Made by a program: the position numbers and the translations under genes. The notes beneath the pieces were generated by a model. That model did not search any database. It saw only the letters and a program-made list of their open reading frames with translations, and had not been told where the DNA came from. A DNA stretch of 64,000 nt from Perkinsus olseni. Taxonomy: Eukaryota; Perkinsozoa; Perkinsida; Perkinsidae. Below are positions 24,681 to 39,448 of the stretch, piece by piece. Position 1 is the first letter of the stretch; each line of letters opens with the position of its first letter. Location: positions 118,951 through 182,950 of the forward strand of contig JABANP010000064.1 in assembly GCA_013115135.1 (NCBI GenBank), written 5' to 3'.

Positions 24681-25411
24681 TCAGAACCGTAAGTACTGTG
24701 GGCATCGCTCTCGCTGCTGAAGGGCACGCGGAGCCAGGTCCAACCCATCTTCCCCGGTAGTAGACTCCCAGTTGATCTCATTGCGAGTGAACTTGGTCTT
24801 CGAGAGGACGTAATTGAGCGATGAGCTCCAATAGATAGCTCCCTTCTTGATCACCAGCCGCTTCTTCCAGAGGGGAGAGAACTCTGACTTATCCTTTTCC
24901 CGCCTCTCGCTCTTGGTGACACTCGAGCCCTCTGATTTCATACTCGAATCCTCGAGCTTCAGTAGGACAGTACCACCGCCCAGACATGATCCTTAGCATC
25001 TTTTTGGCCGATAAGGGCTGGCAGTTGTCACCTTCGGAAACACTCGAGTCCTGAAACACCAAAACCTGCGTCACTCAGAAGTCGGAGCAGTTCGGAATTA
25101 CGTCTTTTCTCCCAACACTCTGAGGGGGATTCTCGAGTTCATTATCTCCGTCGGGCACGGCATCAGAAATCGCTGCAGCAGGAGCGTTATAGAGCATGGG
25201 CACCATGTGAATGTGTGGGGACTTCGCATGCCAAGGAATGCAACAACGCCCAGCCGTCACGCAGCTCTGAGAAGACAAAATTGCTGAAGACAACGGTGGA
25301 AGTCGTCACCAAACAAACCTGTAAAACATGGTTCGTAGGCTGATAAACGGCAATCATATCCATCGCCTCGTCCTCTCCATCGCTGCCTTTATTCACGGCG
25401 GTGAATTGCAA
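24681..25411 (-). CDS. Unknown protein B, paralogue of 23208-23949
   Basis: Exons on the minus strand: about 25411-25320, 25285-25080, a middle piece near 25050-24960 (KKMLRIMSGRWYCPTEARGF) and a final exon with LVIKKGAIYWSSSLNYVLSK, NEINWESTTGED and stop at 24681. The PHIHMVPMLYNAP stretch corresponds to PHVHVMHVLFNAP in protein A. The shared order of blocks supports duplication. Divergence is large, so the duplication is not recent. Function unknown. Confidence 0.55.
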
Positions 25412-27268
25412 CGTGCACGACTCATAATGAACGGTTTCTCCTACCGATTGGCTGGCCTGCTGAACCTGAGATTCCCAGTATCAGCTGACGAGCTGAGAAG
25501 AATGCGCAGGTCGGCGGACTAGACAGCCCTCTCTAGTTGGAGCATCATGGACGGGAATGAGGTCTGACCTCCTGCGCCACACCGTTCTCTTTCTGTTGGT
25601 TGTTGCTCTCTGTCGACGGCACGAAAGGGCAAGCATAGCGGTTGAGCTCAGAGATAGGCTTGACGCTGAAAGACGCAAATAACAATCGAACTCTGCAACT
25701 AACAACAGCATCAAAACCAAGCAGGGATAGCAGGGGGATCGGAAACCACGAAGTCCGGACGTAGTGAACTCTCACGCAGAGACGCCATCCCTCGCGAGCG
25801 GACTGTCGCGGCACCCTAAACCGTTGGATAAACCCAGCGTTTCCAGTCCTGGCGGAGTGTCGAAGGGGTTCATTACAAAAACAAGAGCTAAGGCTCGTAC
25901 TTACCAGCGACCCTCGACGATCGAATTGTTCACTCGAGTCGCAAGGCACGTAGCAGCATGATGCTGATGATGACATTCATGCGCCGCCGCCTACCACGAC
26001 TAACAACGTGATGGGTGGTGGTTACTTATCACTAATTATCCTCTTATATAGTTCAAGTATCGAGTAGTAGTAGCGAGTTGTTGGATGCATCTTCGATGTG
26101 CCGGAAGGGGAGCTTCTTCACGACGTGTGGAATTATGATATAAGATACGGCAACCCATCCTACTCGAGTAAGTGGGTCGGCAGCAAGGGTAGTGGTAGTT
26201 GACAGCAGCCATAGTAACAAGACAATTCAAGCAACGACCTCCACACAACTTCCATCGCCACAAGCCTCTTGCGTACCCAAAAACAGAGGACCATCGCCGA
26301 AGCCTGGAACTATGCCAGACAAGGACCACAGAGAGCGACCATGGATGTGCAGAGCTCAACGAGGACCTGCCGACCTGTCAATTGATGCAGTCTATGGAGG
26401 CAAGCGGGAGTGGGAGGTCGAGGAAAGTTCCGAATTACCAAGGATTCTAGTGAGCATTGCGATGAAAAAGCTAGCATTTGACACGAGGAATGTAGCGTGC
26501 CACGACGAGTGGCGCAATGGTAGAAATGAATAGTCTCAATGGAGCCAGCCTAAGTGAAAGTATGGATGGTGATAGCAGTAGTAGCAGCAGTCTCACTGAG
26601 ATAATGGAGATGATAGTAAATCGATATAAGCGAATCAGCCCATGCACGAAGGCCACATAGGGCCAGGAGCAGCGGCATCGACGATTGGATGATGAAGGGC
26701 AATGCTGCTTTTAGAGATCCTACTGGACCATTCGGATCCAATAACATGACGACTGATCGCTGCTGCTGTTGCTGCTGGCGACGGCCCTTAGTGGTGGACT
26801 TCGAGATTCGCTTCCAAACCATAGCATTGCGACTATACAGAATGCAGACATAGGCGAGGCGATTACTCCAATATACATTGTCGTTGCACACACAGAGCGT
26901 ATGGCTGTCCATAATACCGTAATCCATATCCACTCGTCTTCTGCGAACCTCTGACCCGTCTATTTCATAAAGTCTGAGACAAGGAAAACCAAAGGCAGAT
27001 CAAGAGAGAATGACGGTGCGGACGTCTACATTTTGGGTTCCCGTATGTGTATCCAAGCACCCTGTATCATGCTTAGTAAACTGTCAGCATGCAGAAGCCT
27101 CGGACTTGGTGTCTCCACCTCTCTCATATGGAGAGTGTGGAAATCAGAGCACAGAGGAGCTCCACCCGGGTGGGCATTCGAGCCAAAAGACGGAGCCCTG
27201 AAGAAGCGAAGATCACAAGCTAATAGAAGTGACAATTACTGAAACGCCCGAGACACCCTCCCCGACCA
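25412..27268. other. Gene-poor stretch with unassigned frames
   Basis: Open frames exist on the minus strand at 25545-25976 and 26550-26933. The second is hydrophobic at its C-terminal half and has a six-Gln run from CTG/TTG repeats at 26760-26778. Neither shows a family motif. I list them only as possible exons. Confidence 0.3.
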
Positions 27269-27788
27269 TTATTCACGATGGTATCGCTGATAGTCACTGA
27301 TGATTCGTAGAATGACGAACCGTCCCGCACAATCTACTGCGAGGGTGGATACTAGGATATCGATAATGATGCACACTTCCCACTTACGCATGAATTGTCT
27401 TGGGTGAGTCCCAAGAGAATGCGGCACAGACATACTCGGGGCCTTCAATTTGGGGATGCAGACCACCACTAGTAACGATACCAGCAGTAGCATCGTCATC
27501 GCTGCAACCGCCGGCCCCAGTCGAGGTCGATCCGGCGTCAGAGCATGGACTCTTGCCGCTAGACGTGACCACAGCGTTGCGACAGGTGGGGGCCGCGGTC
27601 CGAGCAGGATTTCTCGAGGCGATGGGGACAAAAAACATCACAGGATTGAAGGGGGCTCTAACTTCGAGGAACCTACTCTCGTTAGCCTTAGCAATAAGAC
27701 CAGGCATGGTCCTACTACGTACACCTGAGAAGCAATCTCCACCGGCCTCGAAAAGGACGCCTGAGAGGCTCTGTGGCCCGGGCCACAT
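27269..27788 (-). CDS. Possible exons of a membrane protein, unrecognised
   Basis: The minus strand carries MTMLLLVSLLVVVCIPKLK, a clear membrane-type segment, followed after short GT-AG candidates by KWEVCIIIDILVSTLAVDC and IISDYQRYHRE-stop at 27269. Plus-strand frames over the same bases look like shadows. Splice path uncertain. Confidence 0.3.
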
Positions 27789-27864
27789 GTCTCAAATTAA
27801 CAGCACTAAACACGACCCTATTGGAGGGCACACAACCGCATGTTGGCCATGTTAGCATAGCTAA

Positions 27865-30805
27865 TCAGCCATCTCTTCTAACTTCATCAATTGACGTGTA
27901 GACTGCACTGAGAAGAGCCTTATTGAAGGATATCCCTTGTTTGGCCAGCCTTCTATTGATGAAGGAAATGATCAGAGGTAGGCGCCCACCTGACAAAAGT
28001 AGCATGGTGATGATGCACAGTCTGTTCGGAACAGAAGCCTGCTAGGTGCTGTGATGTGGGGTCTCACCAAGAGCGGACGACTTCGTTTGCGAGAATCTGT
28101 CCAATGCAGTAGTGACAATGAGGAGGTCCCGCAGTGACGAAAGGCATATACTCAGACGTCGAGACTTGAACACGATGATTAAACCCAGAGCTACATCGTC
28201 AGTCGGGCTGCAGGCCTGAGGGAACACCGATCAGTACCATCTAGCGCCATTAGGACCTCCACGACCTACTCCAACTGTCCTCATATGCATGCACCCAGGC
28301 AACAAAGTCTCTCAGAGGAGCCTCGCTAGAGTGCCCTGGCAGCAAAGATCCGGACGACGTCGGTCCTCCTCCACACCAACATAGCGCCGCATCCCTGATC
28401 GGAATGAATTGAATATATGGGCGGCCCAACGGCGTCTTACTGAGAGCTCTTGACGATCCTTAGCACACGAGAGACGCGTCGGCCATTCTTCTGGTGGAAC
28501 TTCGCAACCAATATACCCCGAGATAGGGCCTCTATAGCGGCTGCGCTCTGATCCTGCAAGAGATGACCATAAACAGCTGCCGTACACAATGCTTAATCGA
28601 CACCCTACTAGACGAAGATGAGGCTCAATCTGAGGTCATCAGCTCACCCTGGATTTGCTCCCATGCTCGACTGTCAGTGTCGGTCTCTTATTTCGAGCCA
28701 TCCACAATGAGCTTTGCGACAAAGATCTACTCCGAGTAGCGGGAGGGTGGGTCAGCAGCCTTACAGCTGAGGCAACCTGAGTGTGAGAGCATCGCCAGAT
28801 AGGCCTCAGCAGAGGACTCCAATTATCAGCGTTAGGCTACCAACGATTGAACGAGCAGATTCTGGGACGGGTCAAGCGTGACATGATTAGTTGAATCGAG
28901 AGCAGGCATAAGGAGGGATTCTTGCGTTCACCCGGCATACCCTTCTTAGGATGGCCTCCTCAGAGCTGCCGCCATAGCCAAACATTTACTGTATTCATAC
29001 GCCAGCTCGTCAGGATGATTCTGCCCGAGAGCTGATAGTGCAGAGGCCATAAGTCTTCGGGACACTTGGACCACAGCACGGACAAGCAGTATCGCTGCAG
29101 ATAGCCTATCTTTCCCCGGCGCAACGCTTTCTGCTGACAAGGGCTCATCGACGGAAACAGCCTCACACTGTTACTACTTCTATAGCTGCCCATTCTCATT
29201 AAAGCCCATCGCCATGCCCCAGCAGTGGCATGGCTCAGGACACGAGCCATTCGCCGCACAGCCGACCCGACGGTCGCTGCATACTGTCTTCCATTGACCT
29301 GAAGGAATCCTCATCGTAGAAAAGAGATGCCGATGGCCCAGTGGCACCGGCCATGGGAAGACAGAGCGATAAGAAGAGACACCGCGAGAACTACCCCAAA
29401 ATTTCAGAGACTACCTATGACGCGCACCAAAAGGCGCCTGGCGACCCAATCCCTTTGGGAATGCACATAGCTCTCCATCCAGCCTTGAGCGCCTTCCGTG
29501 CGAGGCTCGATCAGCACAGCATGGAGCATCTGCAGTGATAATTAACGGACTACGAATCAGGTCACAAGATCGGACGCGAATAATGCCTCACGCTTCCCAT
29601 TACCGCTGGCTCTGCCGAACTACTGGCCCTAGCTTTACTCGCATATGGACGACAGGCGGCGAGGACTCGAGCAACGGTGGCGTAGGAGGCCTGCAGAATT
29701 GGTGCACTTGAGCCGGACGAGAACCCGTTGATGGCAGCGATCAAGCTCACCCGAATAGCACCAGCCTGATCCAACGGACTGAACACATGCTTGCGGAGGC
29801 AAGCCCAACCGCCCAGTAGTTGTCGCCGAACCTGCAGGGGAACACACTGGACAGCCTTCGTAACGGGGCTATCCTAGAGCCGGCATGGTCGAAGCTCTCA
29901 CCAAGTTCTCGAGTATTCGAGACAGAGTCCTAGCTGAGCTACGGCGTTGTTTTGCAATCACAAACCATCCTCTGAGCATCCACGTCATTTCAGCGACTTG
30001 CCCTCGATTGTTATCTTTCCGAACTTAATGTAGCTGAGAATGAGATACAAATGATCTCAATATCATACCAGAGATGACCGAGCCTTATAAGGCTATATTC
30101 GAAGAGCATACTCAAGGCGCAGTTGACTACATCATTGAGTGATACACTTGGCTGAACCTACGTGCATCGCCCCCAGAGGAGTCCGTGGCGCCGCAGAAAG
30201 TGGATCTGTCGTCCTCGGCCCGTCTGTTCATCTCCCTCCATCGCCTTAGCACTGACTGCATGCTATCCTGCAGGTCGCTGCGAGCAGTGACTCTTGAAAG
30301 AAGTTCAACTAGACGATCTTCCCTGGACCTCGTCATTGATACCTGCGGGGAAACACTCGCAGAGAAGCGTGAGCTGGAGCCGAGTTAAATGCCAGTAACC
30401 CAGCCTGGGCTTCCGTACCGAGTTCATCCGAGCACAGTGCGTCCGCGACCAGCTCCTTAAACTAGCGAACCCGATGCGTAAACCGGGCTCGCAAGTGGCT
30501 CGCCACACGGTATCCGCCAGATCACCTGAACAGCGAGGTGCGCCAGGCACCTCACCTTCTTTGCGTCAACCAACTGAAGGGTACTTACTGACTAGCTCGG
30601 GATCTGGCAATGCCAGGTAGTACAGCTCGCGAAGGAATACCCTCTGCTGGAGCTTCTCCGCTGCTGCGGCCAACTTTATGGCGACATATGCATACCTACG
30701 CCACTCGAACTGGCACGGACAAGCAATGATGCTATTGATCATACTACCCCGTGAAGCGTGAATTGCAGCCCTCGATTCCAGATGCGGATTGCATCGAGGA
30801 CCCAT
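27865..30805 (-). CDS. Probable multi-exon gene, alpha-helical protein of unknown function
   Basis: Many short minus-strand exon-like pieces point the same way. Near the start, YAYVAIKLAAAAEKLQQRVF ends at a strong GTAAGT donor near 30590. Further pieces are ALCSDELGTEAQAGLLAFNS (about 30450), ARVLAACRPYASKARASSSA (about 29640), AAILLVRAVVQVSRRLMASA (about 29080), LSSLRDLLIVTTALDRFSQT with a GTGAGA donor (about 28070), and a last exon SFNKALLSAVYTSIDEVRRD ending TGA at 27865-27867. The Ala/Leu-rich helices could be a HEAT- or ARM-like repeat protein, but I see no diagnostic repeat. The strand and the general existence are more certain than any exon border. Confidence 0.45.
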
Positions 30806-31152
30806 CTATCATGCAACAAGAAAACGGAAAGAATCGCTGAAGAGCCTCACCGATATCCCCAGCGAATTGACACAACTAAACTCACTCAAATTAAAGCCTT
30901 GAAGGCGATACAGTCAAATAATAATCAAACTACTCGATACAGAGAGAAGTCGTCGCCACGCAGTTACGTAATGAGTTAACAAACACAGTTAGGAAGCCTC
31001 ACGATACTGATGCGAAAGAATCACATTTAGGCGGGGTCGCGTCCACTACAGTTCAGCAAGGCAGCGGACGAACAGAATGCCTAGGAAATCGGGTCGCTAA
31101 CGTCGTCTCGGTGGGGAAAAGAACATGAGGCCTCCAAACCCTCTCCTTATGG

Positions 31153-33196
31153 TTATGCAGTGAACTCGATGAGGGACTTCCGGTAATGCGGCGGTGGTTC
31201 GTAGCCCAGAAGATTGCAGAGGGAGGCGGCGACATTCGTCAGACCAGCCACTGGCTCCTCGATGTCCGGGTCCTGCGTGGGGTTGACTATGTACTTCCCG
31301 TTACCTGACGCAAAGGCAACGACATCGACACGGAGGAACGTCAAGATGAGTGAAACGTGTTGAAAAAGTCATGGTCTTCGACAGCATCGCAGACTCACAG
31401 TTCGGGATCAACGATGAGGAATGGCACGGCGTTGAGAGTATGACTGGTCTTGATGTTGCCCTTCTTGTCCTTCATCTCCTCGCAGTTGCCGTGATCGGCG
31501 GTGATCACAACGATACCGTTACGCGCGGTGACCTGCGACAACATACAATACCGTCACGTACGACACAGACCGACTACAGGCGAATTCGATCCCATGAGTT
31601 CCACCCAGCGGCCACCCGAACTTACGGCTTCGACCATCTTCTTCACGCACTCATCGATGACGTTGACGGTCTCGATGGTCTGGGGGATAAGACCGGTATG
31701 GCCGACCATATCACCGTTTGGCGATGTTGACCCGGTAGAACTTGAACTCATTTTTGTCGATGGCAGACACAACCTTTAGCCGGTAACCTCGCGGGCCTTC
31801 ATGGCCGGGTTGTCAGGTATAGCATCGTTAGGCTCAGAAGTGACTTCCTCGTAGAGCTCCATCTTGGGGTCGAGGTAGCCCGAACGGTTACCATTCCAGA
31901 AGAAGGTGACGTGACCGAACTTGTGAGTCTCGGCGCAGGCGTACATCTTGATGCCCTGAGTGAGCATATACTCAGAGAGGACGCGCGAGATGTCAGGGTT
32001 TGGAACCAAGGACTGCTTCGGGGATCATAAGGTCGTTATCGTAGATCAACATACCGTAGTAATCAACCTTGGGCGCTTTACGGCGATCGAAGGAGTCAAA
32101 GTTGGGCTCAGTGAAGGCACGACTGATCTGGATGGAACGGTCACCACGGAAGTTGAAGCAGATGACAACATCGCCGTCCTTAACGGGCCCGACAGGCTTG
32201 CCGTTCTCATCAACAATGACGAAGGGAGGGTAGTTCTGATCAGTCTTCTCGGGGAACATCTTGCGCACTTCCTTTATGGCGGTGGTGGCGTCCTTGTACA
32301 TTCCTACCCATCCTCTCTGGCACTCGGGGTTGATGGCAGGGTCAACGATACCGAAGCACATAGCATCATAGCCTCTCTTGACGATGTTCCAATCAGAGTT
32401 GTAACGGTCCATAGTGACCTGCATACGTCCGCCACCAGAGGCGATCTTGAAGTTGGGACCGCACTCGGCGAGGCACTTCTCGAGACGTTCAACGTAGTCC
32501 AGCGCGGACATTGAACCAACGTCACGGCCATCGGTAAGGATGTGAAGACGAACATCGGTGCAACCCTCCTTGGCCACGCCTTTCAGGACTTTCTCTACGT
32601 GCGCAATGTGAGAGTGGATGTTGCCGTCAGACAGAAGACCGAACATGTGGAGAGTACGTCCAGTGCCGTCCTTGAGCTCATCAACGATGTTGGTGAAGTT
32701 CTTAGACTTGAACAGAGAGCCATCCTGAATGGACTGATTCACCAGCTTCGCACCTGATATCAGTAATTTCCTCGACTCCCACAGGAGCAGGAGGCTCACC
32801 TTGTGCCACCAGCTGACCACATCCCAGAGCATTGTGGCCGACTTCTGAGTTCCCCATGTCGTCATCCGTCGGGAGGCCAACCGCCATGCCGTGAGCCTTG
32901 AGGGTGCAGTAGAGATGCTTGTCGAAAGCCTACGAGTAACAACTAGCGATACCGTGACATCAGATCGGGCGAAGTGAAATTCCAGGATTCATCTCTCTCT
33001 CTTCCCAAGGAGCTGCCCGAGCGGACAAGGCACTCACACTGTGACGAAGCCCCAGCATGTACGCCGGGTCTGCCAAATAGACGCAGTCGCTGTCGTTCTT
33101 ATGGCCAATTCCGAACCCATCAAGGACTATGACGAGCAAAGGTCCTTGAGGGCCGGAGTAGTTGGGTAGACGTTTGAGGGTGAACTCGTTCGCCAT
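31153..33196 (-). CDS. 2,3-bisphosphoglycerate-independent phosphoglycerate mutase, downstream copy, with frame offsets
   Basis: The enzyme interconverts 3- and 2-phosphoglycerate in glycolysis, using two metal ions and a phosphoserine. The start is at 33196 ([20 protein letters not shown]), then [10 protein letters not shown] (metal Asp). After an intron comes [20 protein letters not shown] with the catalytic Ser, and after another the long exon with [22 protein letters not shown] and [16 protein letters not shown]. Near the end are [16 protein letters not shown] and a last exon ending at 31153. Compared with the other copy there is an extra G at 32019 (after a CCC codon), two extra bases near 31780 (after ACC) and an extra A at 31717-31719 (after GCC). 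The protein stays conserved between the breaks, so damage is recent, artefactual or tolerated. Confidence 0.88.
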
Positions 33197-33601
33197 TACA
33201 AGCTGGCTAATCAACGTCTCTACAAACCGAGCTCCTTCCTGTACATCCACCGATCGTCAGAGCGCTAAGCTGGCGAATGCGATCAACCATACAAGCCGAT
33301 TCGCTCACAAACGCCGCCAACCCCACGCAATTGAAAAACTCGACAAGATGATTGGATTGCTCTCTGAACGAGATTAGCACTTCTAGCGACTTCTCACTGA
33401 GAAGTGTTACACACAGTACTCAGTATGTCCTAAACAGTAAGAGAAACCTCGAGGAACAAGCATCCAGCTAAGATACCTAGCAGCATAATCGTATCAATAT
33501 CTCCCATAAGAAAGGGACATACGGTCGCCCAGCAACAACTGAGACTCTACCTAGAGACGCCTCAGAGCGCTGGACCACGACCGCATTCAACTATCAGTAA
33601 T

Positions 33602-35596
33602 CTACTCTTGGAACTTGAGGAGAGACTTGCGGTACAAGGAAGGCTGCTCGTAACCGAGAAGGTTGCAAAGAGTAGCGGCAACGTTGGTGATACCGGCAAC
33701 AGGCTCCACAATGCTGGGATCCTCGGTGGGGTCAACGACGTACTTGCCATTGCCTGAGGTGAAAAAAGAAATCGCAAGCGTCACGCGAGTATGATGAGTT
33801 GGAGAAAGACTTTCCACTTACAGTTGGGATCAACGATGATGAAGGGAATAGCGTTGAGAGTATGACTGGTCTTGATGTTGCCCTTCTTGTCCTTCATCTC
33901 CTCACAGTTACCGTGATCGGCGGTGATCACAACGATACCGTTACGAGCGGTGACCTACGGCAACATACAATACCGACATGTACGACACAGACCGACTAGA
34001 GGCGAGTTCGATCCCATGAGTTCCAACCAGCGGCCACCCGAACTTACGGCTTCAACCATCTTCTTCACGCACTCATCGATGACGTTGACGGTCTCGATGG
34101 TCTGGGGGATAAGACCGGTATGGCCGACCATATCACCGTTGGCGATGTTAACACGGTAGAACTTGAAGTCGTCCTTCTCAATGGCTGAGACAACCTTGTT
34201 GGTGACCTCACGGGCCTTCATGGCGGGGTTGTACTGGATGGCGTCATTCGACTCGGAAGTGACTTCCTCGTAGAGCTCCATCTTGGGGTCGAGGTAGCCA
34301 GAACGGTTACCATTCCAGAAGAAGGTGACGTGACCGAACTTGTGAGTCTCGGCGCAGGCGTACATCTTGATGCCCTGGGCCAACATGTACTCGGACAGGA
34401 CGTGAGTGATATCCGGGTTGGGGGCAAGAGACTGCTTGGGGATCATCTGATCGTTATCGTAGATCAACATACCGTAGTAGTCAACCTTGGGGGCGTTACG
34501 GCGATCGAAGCAGTCGAAATCGGGCTCAGTGAAGGCACGACTGATCTGGATGGAACGGTCACCACGGAAGTTGAAGCAGATGACAACATCGCCGTCCTTG
34601 ACGGGTCCGACGGGCTTGCCGCTCTCATCAACAATGACGAAGGGAGGGTAGTTCTGATCAGTCTTCTCGGGGAACATCTTGCGGCACTCCATGATGGCGG
34701 TGGTAGCGTCCTTGTACATACCAGTCCAGCCCTTGGCGCACTCGGGGTTGATGGCAGGGTCAACGATACCGAAGCACATAGCATCATAACCTCTCTTGAC
34801 GATGTTCCAGTCGGAGTTGTAACGGTCCATAGTGACCTGCATACGTCCGCCACCAGAGGCGATCTTGAAGTTGGGACCGCACTCGGCGAGGCACTTCTCA
34901 AGGCGTTCAACGTAGGTCGGGGGCAGACATGGCTCCGACATCACGACCATCAGTGAGGATGTGAAGGCGAACGTCAGTGACACCCTCCTTGGCGACCTCC
35001 TTCACGATCTTCTCGACATGAGCGATGTTCGGAGTGGATGTTGCCGTCAGAGAGGAGACCGAACATGTGGAGAGTACGTCCAGTGCCGTCCTTGAGTTCA
35101 TCAACGATGTGAGTGAAGTTCTTGGACTTGAAGAGAGAGCCATCATCGAGGCAGTTGGCGACGAGCTTAGCACCTGGCAAAATCACAGTGATCGCGATAG
35201 ACCGACAGCAAGATACTTACCCTGAGCGACCAACTGACCGCAACCAAGAGCGTTATGGCCGACTTCGGAGTTTCCCATGTCGCCATCGCTGGGGAGGCCA
35301 ACGGCGGTACCGTGAGCCTTCAAGCTGCAGTAGAGATTCTTGGCTTGGGCCTAAAGAGCGACGAAATCCACTTCGGAAAACCACAGGTGGTGTGACAAAG
35401 CACTCGAGAGGTGACGACGACCCCACGCGAACTTACATCACTAGCAAGCTTCTCCATGTAAGTCGGGGTCAGCAAGATGGACGCAATCGCTGTCATCCTG
35501 ACGTCCAAGTCCGTAGCCATCGAGAACGATGGTGAGAAGGGGACCCTGGCTACCGTTGTAGTTGGGGAGATGCTTGAGAGTATACTCGTTAGACAT
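33602..35596 (-). CDS. 2,3-bisphosphoglycerate-independent phosphoglycerate mutase, upstream copy, with frame offsets
   Basis: Tandem paralogue of the gene just downstream, same strand, same exon plan. It starts at 35596 ([20 protein letters not shown]), carries [29 protein letters not shown] (catalytic Ser), [11 protein letters not shown], the long central exon, [36 protein letters not shown] and ends with a stop at 33602. Three single extra bases offset the frame: at 35464 (DP|TYMEKLA), at 35030 (IHS|NIAHVEK) and at 34918 (SAP|YVERL). Each can be placed directly after a CCC or TCC codon. The downstream copy has no extra base at any of these three places, and this copy has none at the three places broken downstream. 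Together the pair covers the full enzyme. Confidence 0.9.
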
Positions 35597-36078
35597 GATC
35601 GAAAAAGAAGAGCTATCCGAATCACAGTGGCATTCTATTTCAAGTGTAACCGCCACCGGACTGCGATCCAACCTACTCTGAATCTAACCATGACGACCCC
35701 AAGATACGCTCATCACGGATAATACTCTCACACGAACCGATAAGGATCAAGCTATGATTGAGGAGTAGCCAAGTGCGCTCAGCCGACGGAGCTTTAAAGC
35801 TTAACCCGACACAGCAGCCTCGCACAAGCGGCAACAGAGAAATAAGAAAATGGCAGCACAACAACCGCATATCCACCGCTTCGCCGAGGGGTGCTGTTAC
35901 AAGGAGATCAGCCATGAGTTGCGAGAGTGATCAACCTCAGTGCCAAGCAAGGTCGGCTACACGCTAAGTAACCCTCGACGGCGACTCCCAATCCATGGCT
36001 CGTGGCTGGTGATTAGCGCGCGCCAATCTGATCGATACGGCGTAGGATCCCGCATGAAGGGCATAACGGAAAGCGGTC
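35597..36078. other. Divergent intergenic region
   Basis: About 480 bases between the start of the mutase gene (minus) and the start of the katanin-like gene (plus). It must hold two promoters. I see no TATA-like box, repeat or other element. Confidence 0.5.
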
Positions 36079-38200
<2,122 letters not shown>

Positions 38201-38287
38201 GTGTCTCCTTCCGAACCCTCGTTTTTGTGTGTTCGAGTGTCGTAATGGTGGATGTGCAGGGACCGGGGTGTAGTTGCCATTATCCTT

Positions 38288-39316
38288 ATGAGCGACGACA
38301 GCGAGATCGCCTCGATAGCTAGTATAACCAGTGATGATGAAGAGGCCTTTGACTCTGGCGATGATCTCAGCCCGGTGGGCGTCGATGGGCAGATTCCCGA
38401 AGACATGGAGCGACAGCTGTCGGACATCAAGTTAGTCAGCACCGCACAGGAGATTCAGGACGTCGAGGCGCCCAAGCAGGCTGTAGCCGTTCTCGATGCT
38501 TGGGATAAGGCTCTGGCCACTCGGATCAAGCTGCAGCCTCTCCTTGCTGACTCTGCCAGGCTGCCCCTTCGTGCTTTCAAGGATGACCTGCAGGGAGAAG
38601 AGATCGACGACTCTGCCGTGGATGACGTCGCACGAAGTCTCCTGAAGCTGCAGCTTGATGCCGCCGAGAAGATACCCGAACTCCGGGAGCTCGCCCGAAC
38701 CCTTGGCGAGACGGACAGGGACAGGGTTTCTGATGAGAAGGAGTGGGACGAGCTTATGAAACCGATGAATGACGCTGTAAACTCGTTCTGTTTATCGGTG
38801 GCCGAGGAGTGGCAGGAGAAGACCTCGCTCGGTGGCAACAAGACGAAGTTCAAGGCCTTCGACAGGTCCCTCGGCCGTCAGCTTGAGAGTGCCGACCAAG
38901 CGGCCAGATGCCATCCTCGGAAGGGTCATTACGGCACTAGAATCGGGGCTCGGTGGAATGAAGGGGTCGACGAGGATCCGAACGCTGCTGACCTTGAGGT
39001 GTATGATGATGCGGGGCTCTACGCACTCATGCTGAAGGATGTGGTTAGCTCAAGAGATGGTAGCGGCGGAGCTGGGAAGAAACTCGAACGGGGTGTCCAG
39101 TTGCACAAGGGAGTTGTTGATCGAAGGGCATCCAAAGGCCGAAAGCTCCGTTATAAACCCATCGAGAAGTTGGCGCACTTCATGGCACCTCAGGATCTGG
39201 ACGGGCCACATGTGGACACTGGCATCCCCGCTGAGGCCTGCGACTTCGATGACGAGACCATCGATCAGCTCATCAAGGGTATGTTCGGCGGCCATTCTCG
39301 GGTCACCATCCAATAA
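38288..39316 (+). CDS. AATF/Bfr2 (TRAUB-domain) ribosome biogenesis factor
   Basis: AATF/Bfr2 is a nucleolar protein needed for small-subunit rRNA processing. The gene is a single uninterrupted frame of about 342 codons from ATG 38288 (MSDDSEIASIAS), unusual beside its intron-rich neighbours. An acidic N-terminus is followed by LDAWDKALATRIKLQPLLAD, the family's conserved 'W..L...RI.LQ' region, a helical middle, and the diagnostic C-terminal block VVDRRASKGRKLRYKPIEKL with AHFMAP. It ends IDQLIKGMFG and TAA at 39314-39316. It contains CCC-GAA read in frame twice (near 38397 and 38680), which is relevant to the frame-offset finding. Identification is good. Confidence 0.88.
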   Translation: MSDDSEIASIASITSDDEEAFDSGDDLSPVGVDGQIPEDMERQLSDIKLVSTAQEIQDVEAPKQAVAVLDAWDKALATRIKLQPLLADSARLPLRAFKDDLQGEEIDDSAVDDVARSLLKLQLDAAEKIPELRELARTLGETDRDRVSDEKEWDELMKPMNDAVNSFCLSVAEEWQEKTSLGGNKTKFKAFDRSLGRQLESADQAARCHPRKGHYGTRIGARWNEGVDEDPNAADLEVYDDAGLYALMLKDVVSSRDGSGGAGKKLERGVQLHKGVVDRRASKGRKLRYKPIEKLAHFMAPQDLDGPHVDTGIPAEACDFDDETIDQLIKGMFGGHSRVTIQ

Positions 39317-39448
39317 CGTCTGTTACCATCTACTGTTTCTATCATTTTTAACGGTGTCTAGTTGTCATGCCTCGATGGACCACATGCTGGTAGTCGTCGA
39401 GTACCTTGAAAGTCGTAGTCGTCCGTCGCAGGGTAACGCCGATTAGTC

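Noticed and set aside
27400..27855. Plus-strand frame of 151 codons
   Set aside because: Opposite-strand frames have better hydrophobic and splice structure; this frame lacks family features. Neither is certain.
32542..34956. Long plus-strand frames (184 and 208 codons) across the mutase genes
   Set aside because: They lie opposite highly conserved mutase exons and exist because of codon bias on the coding strand.
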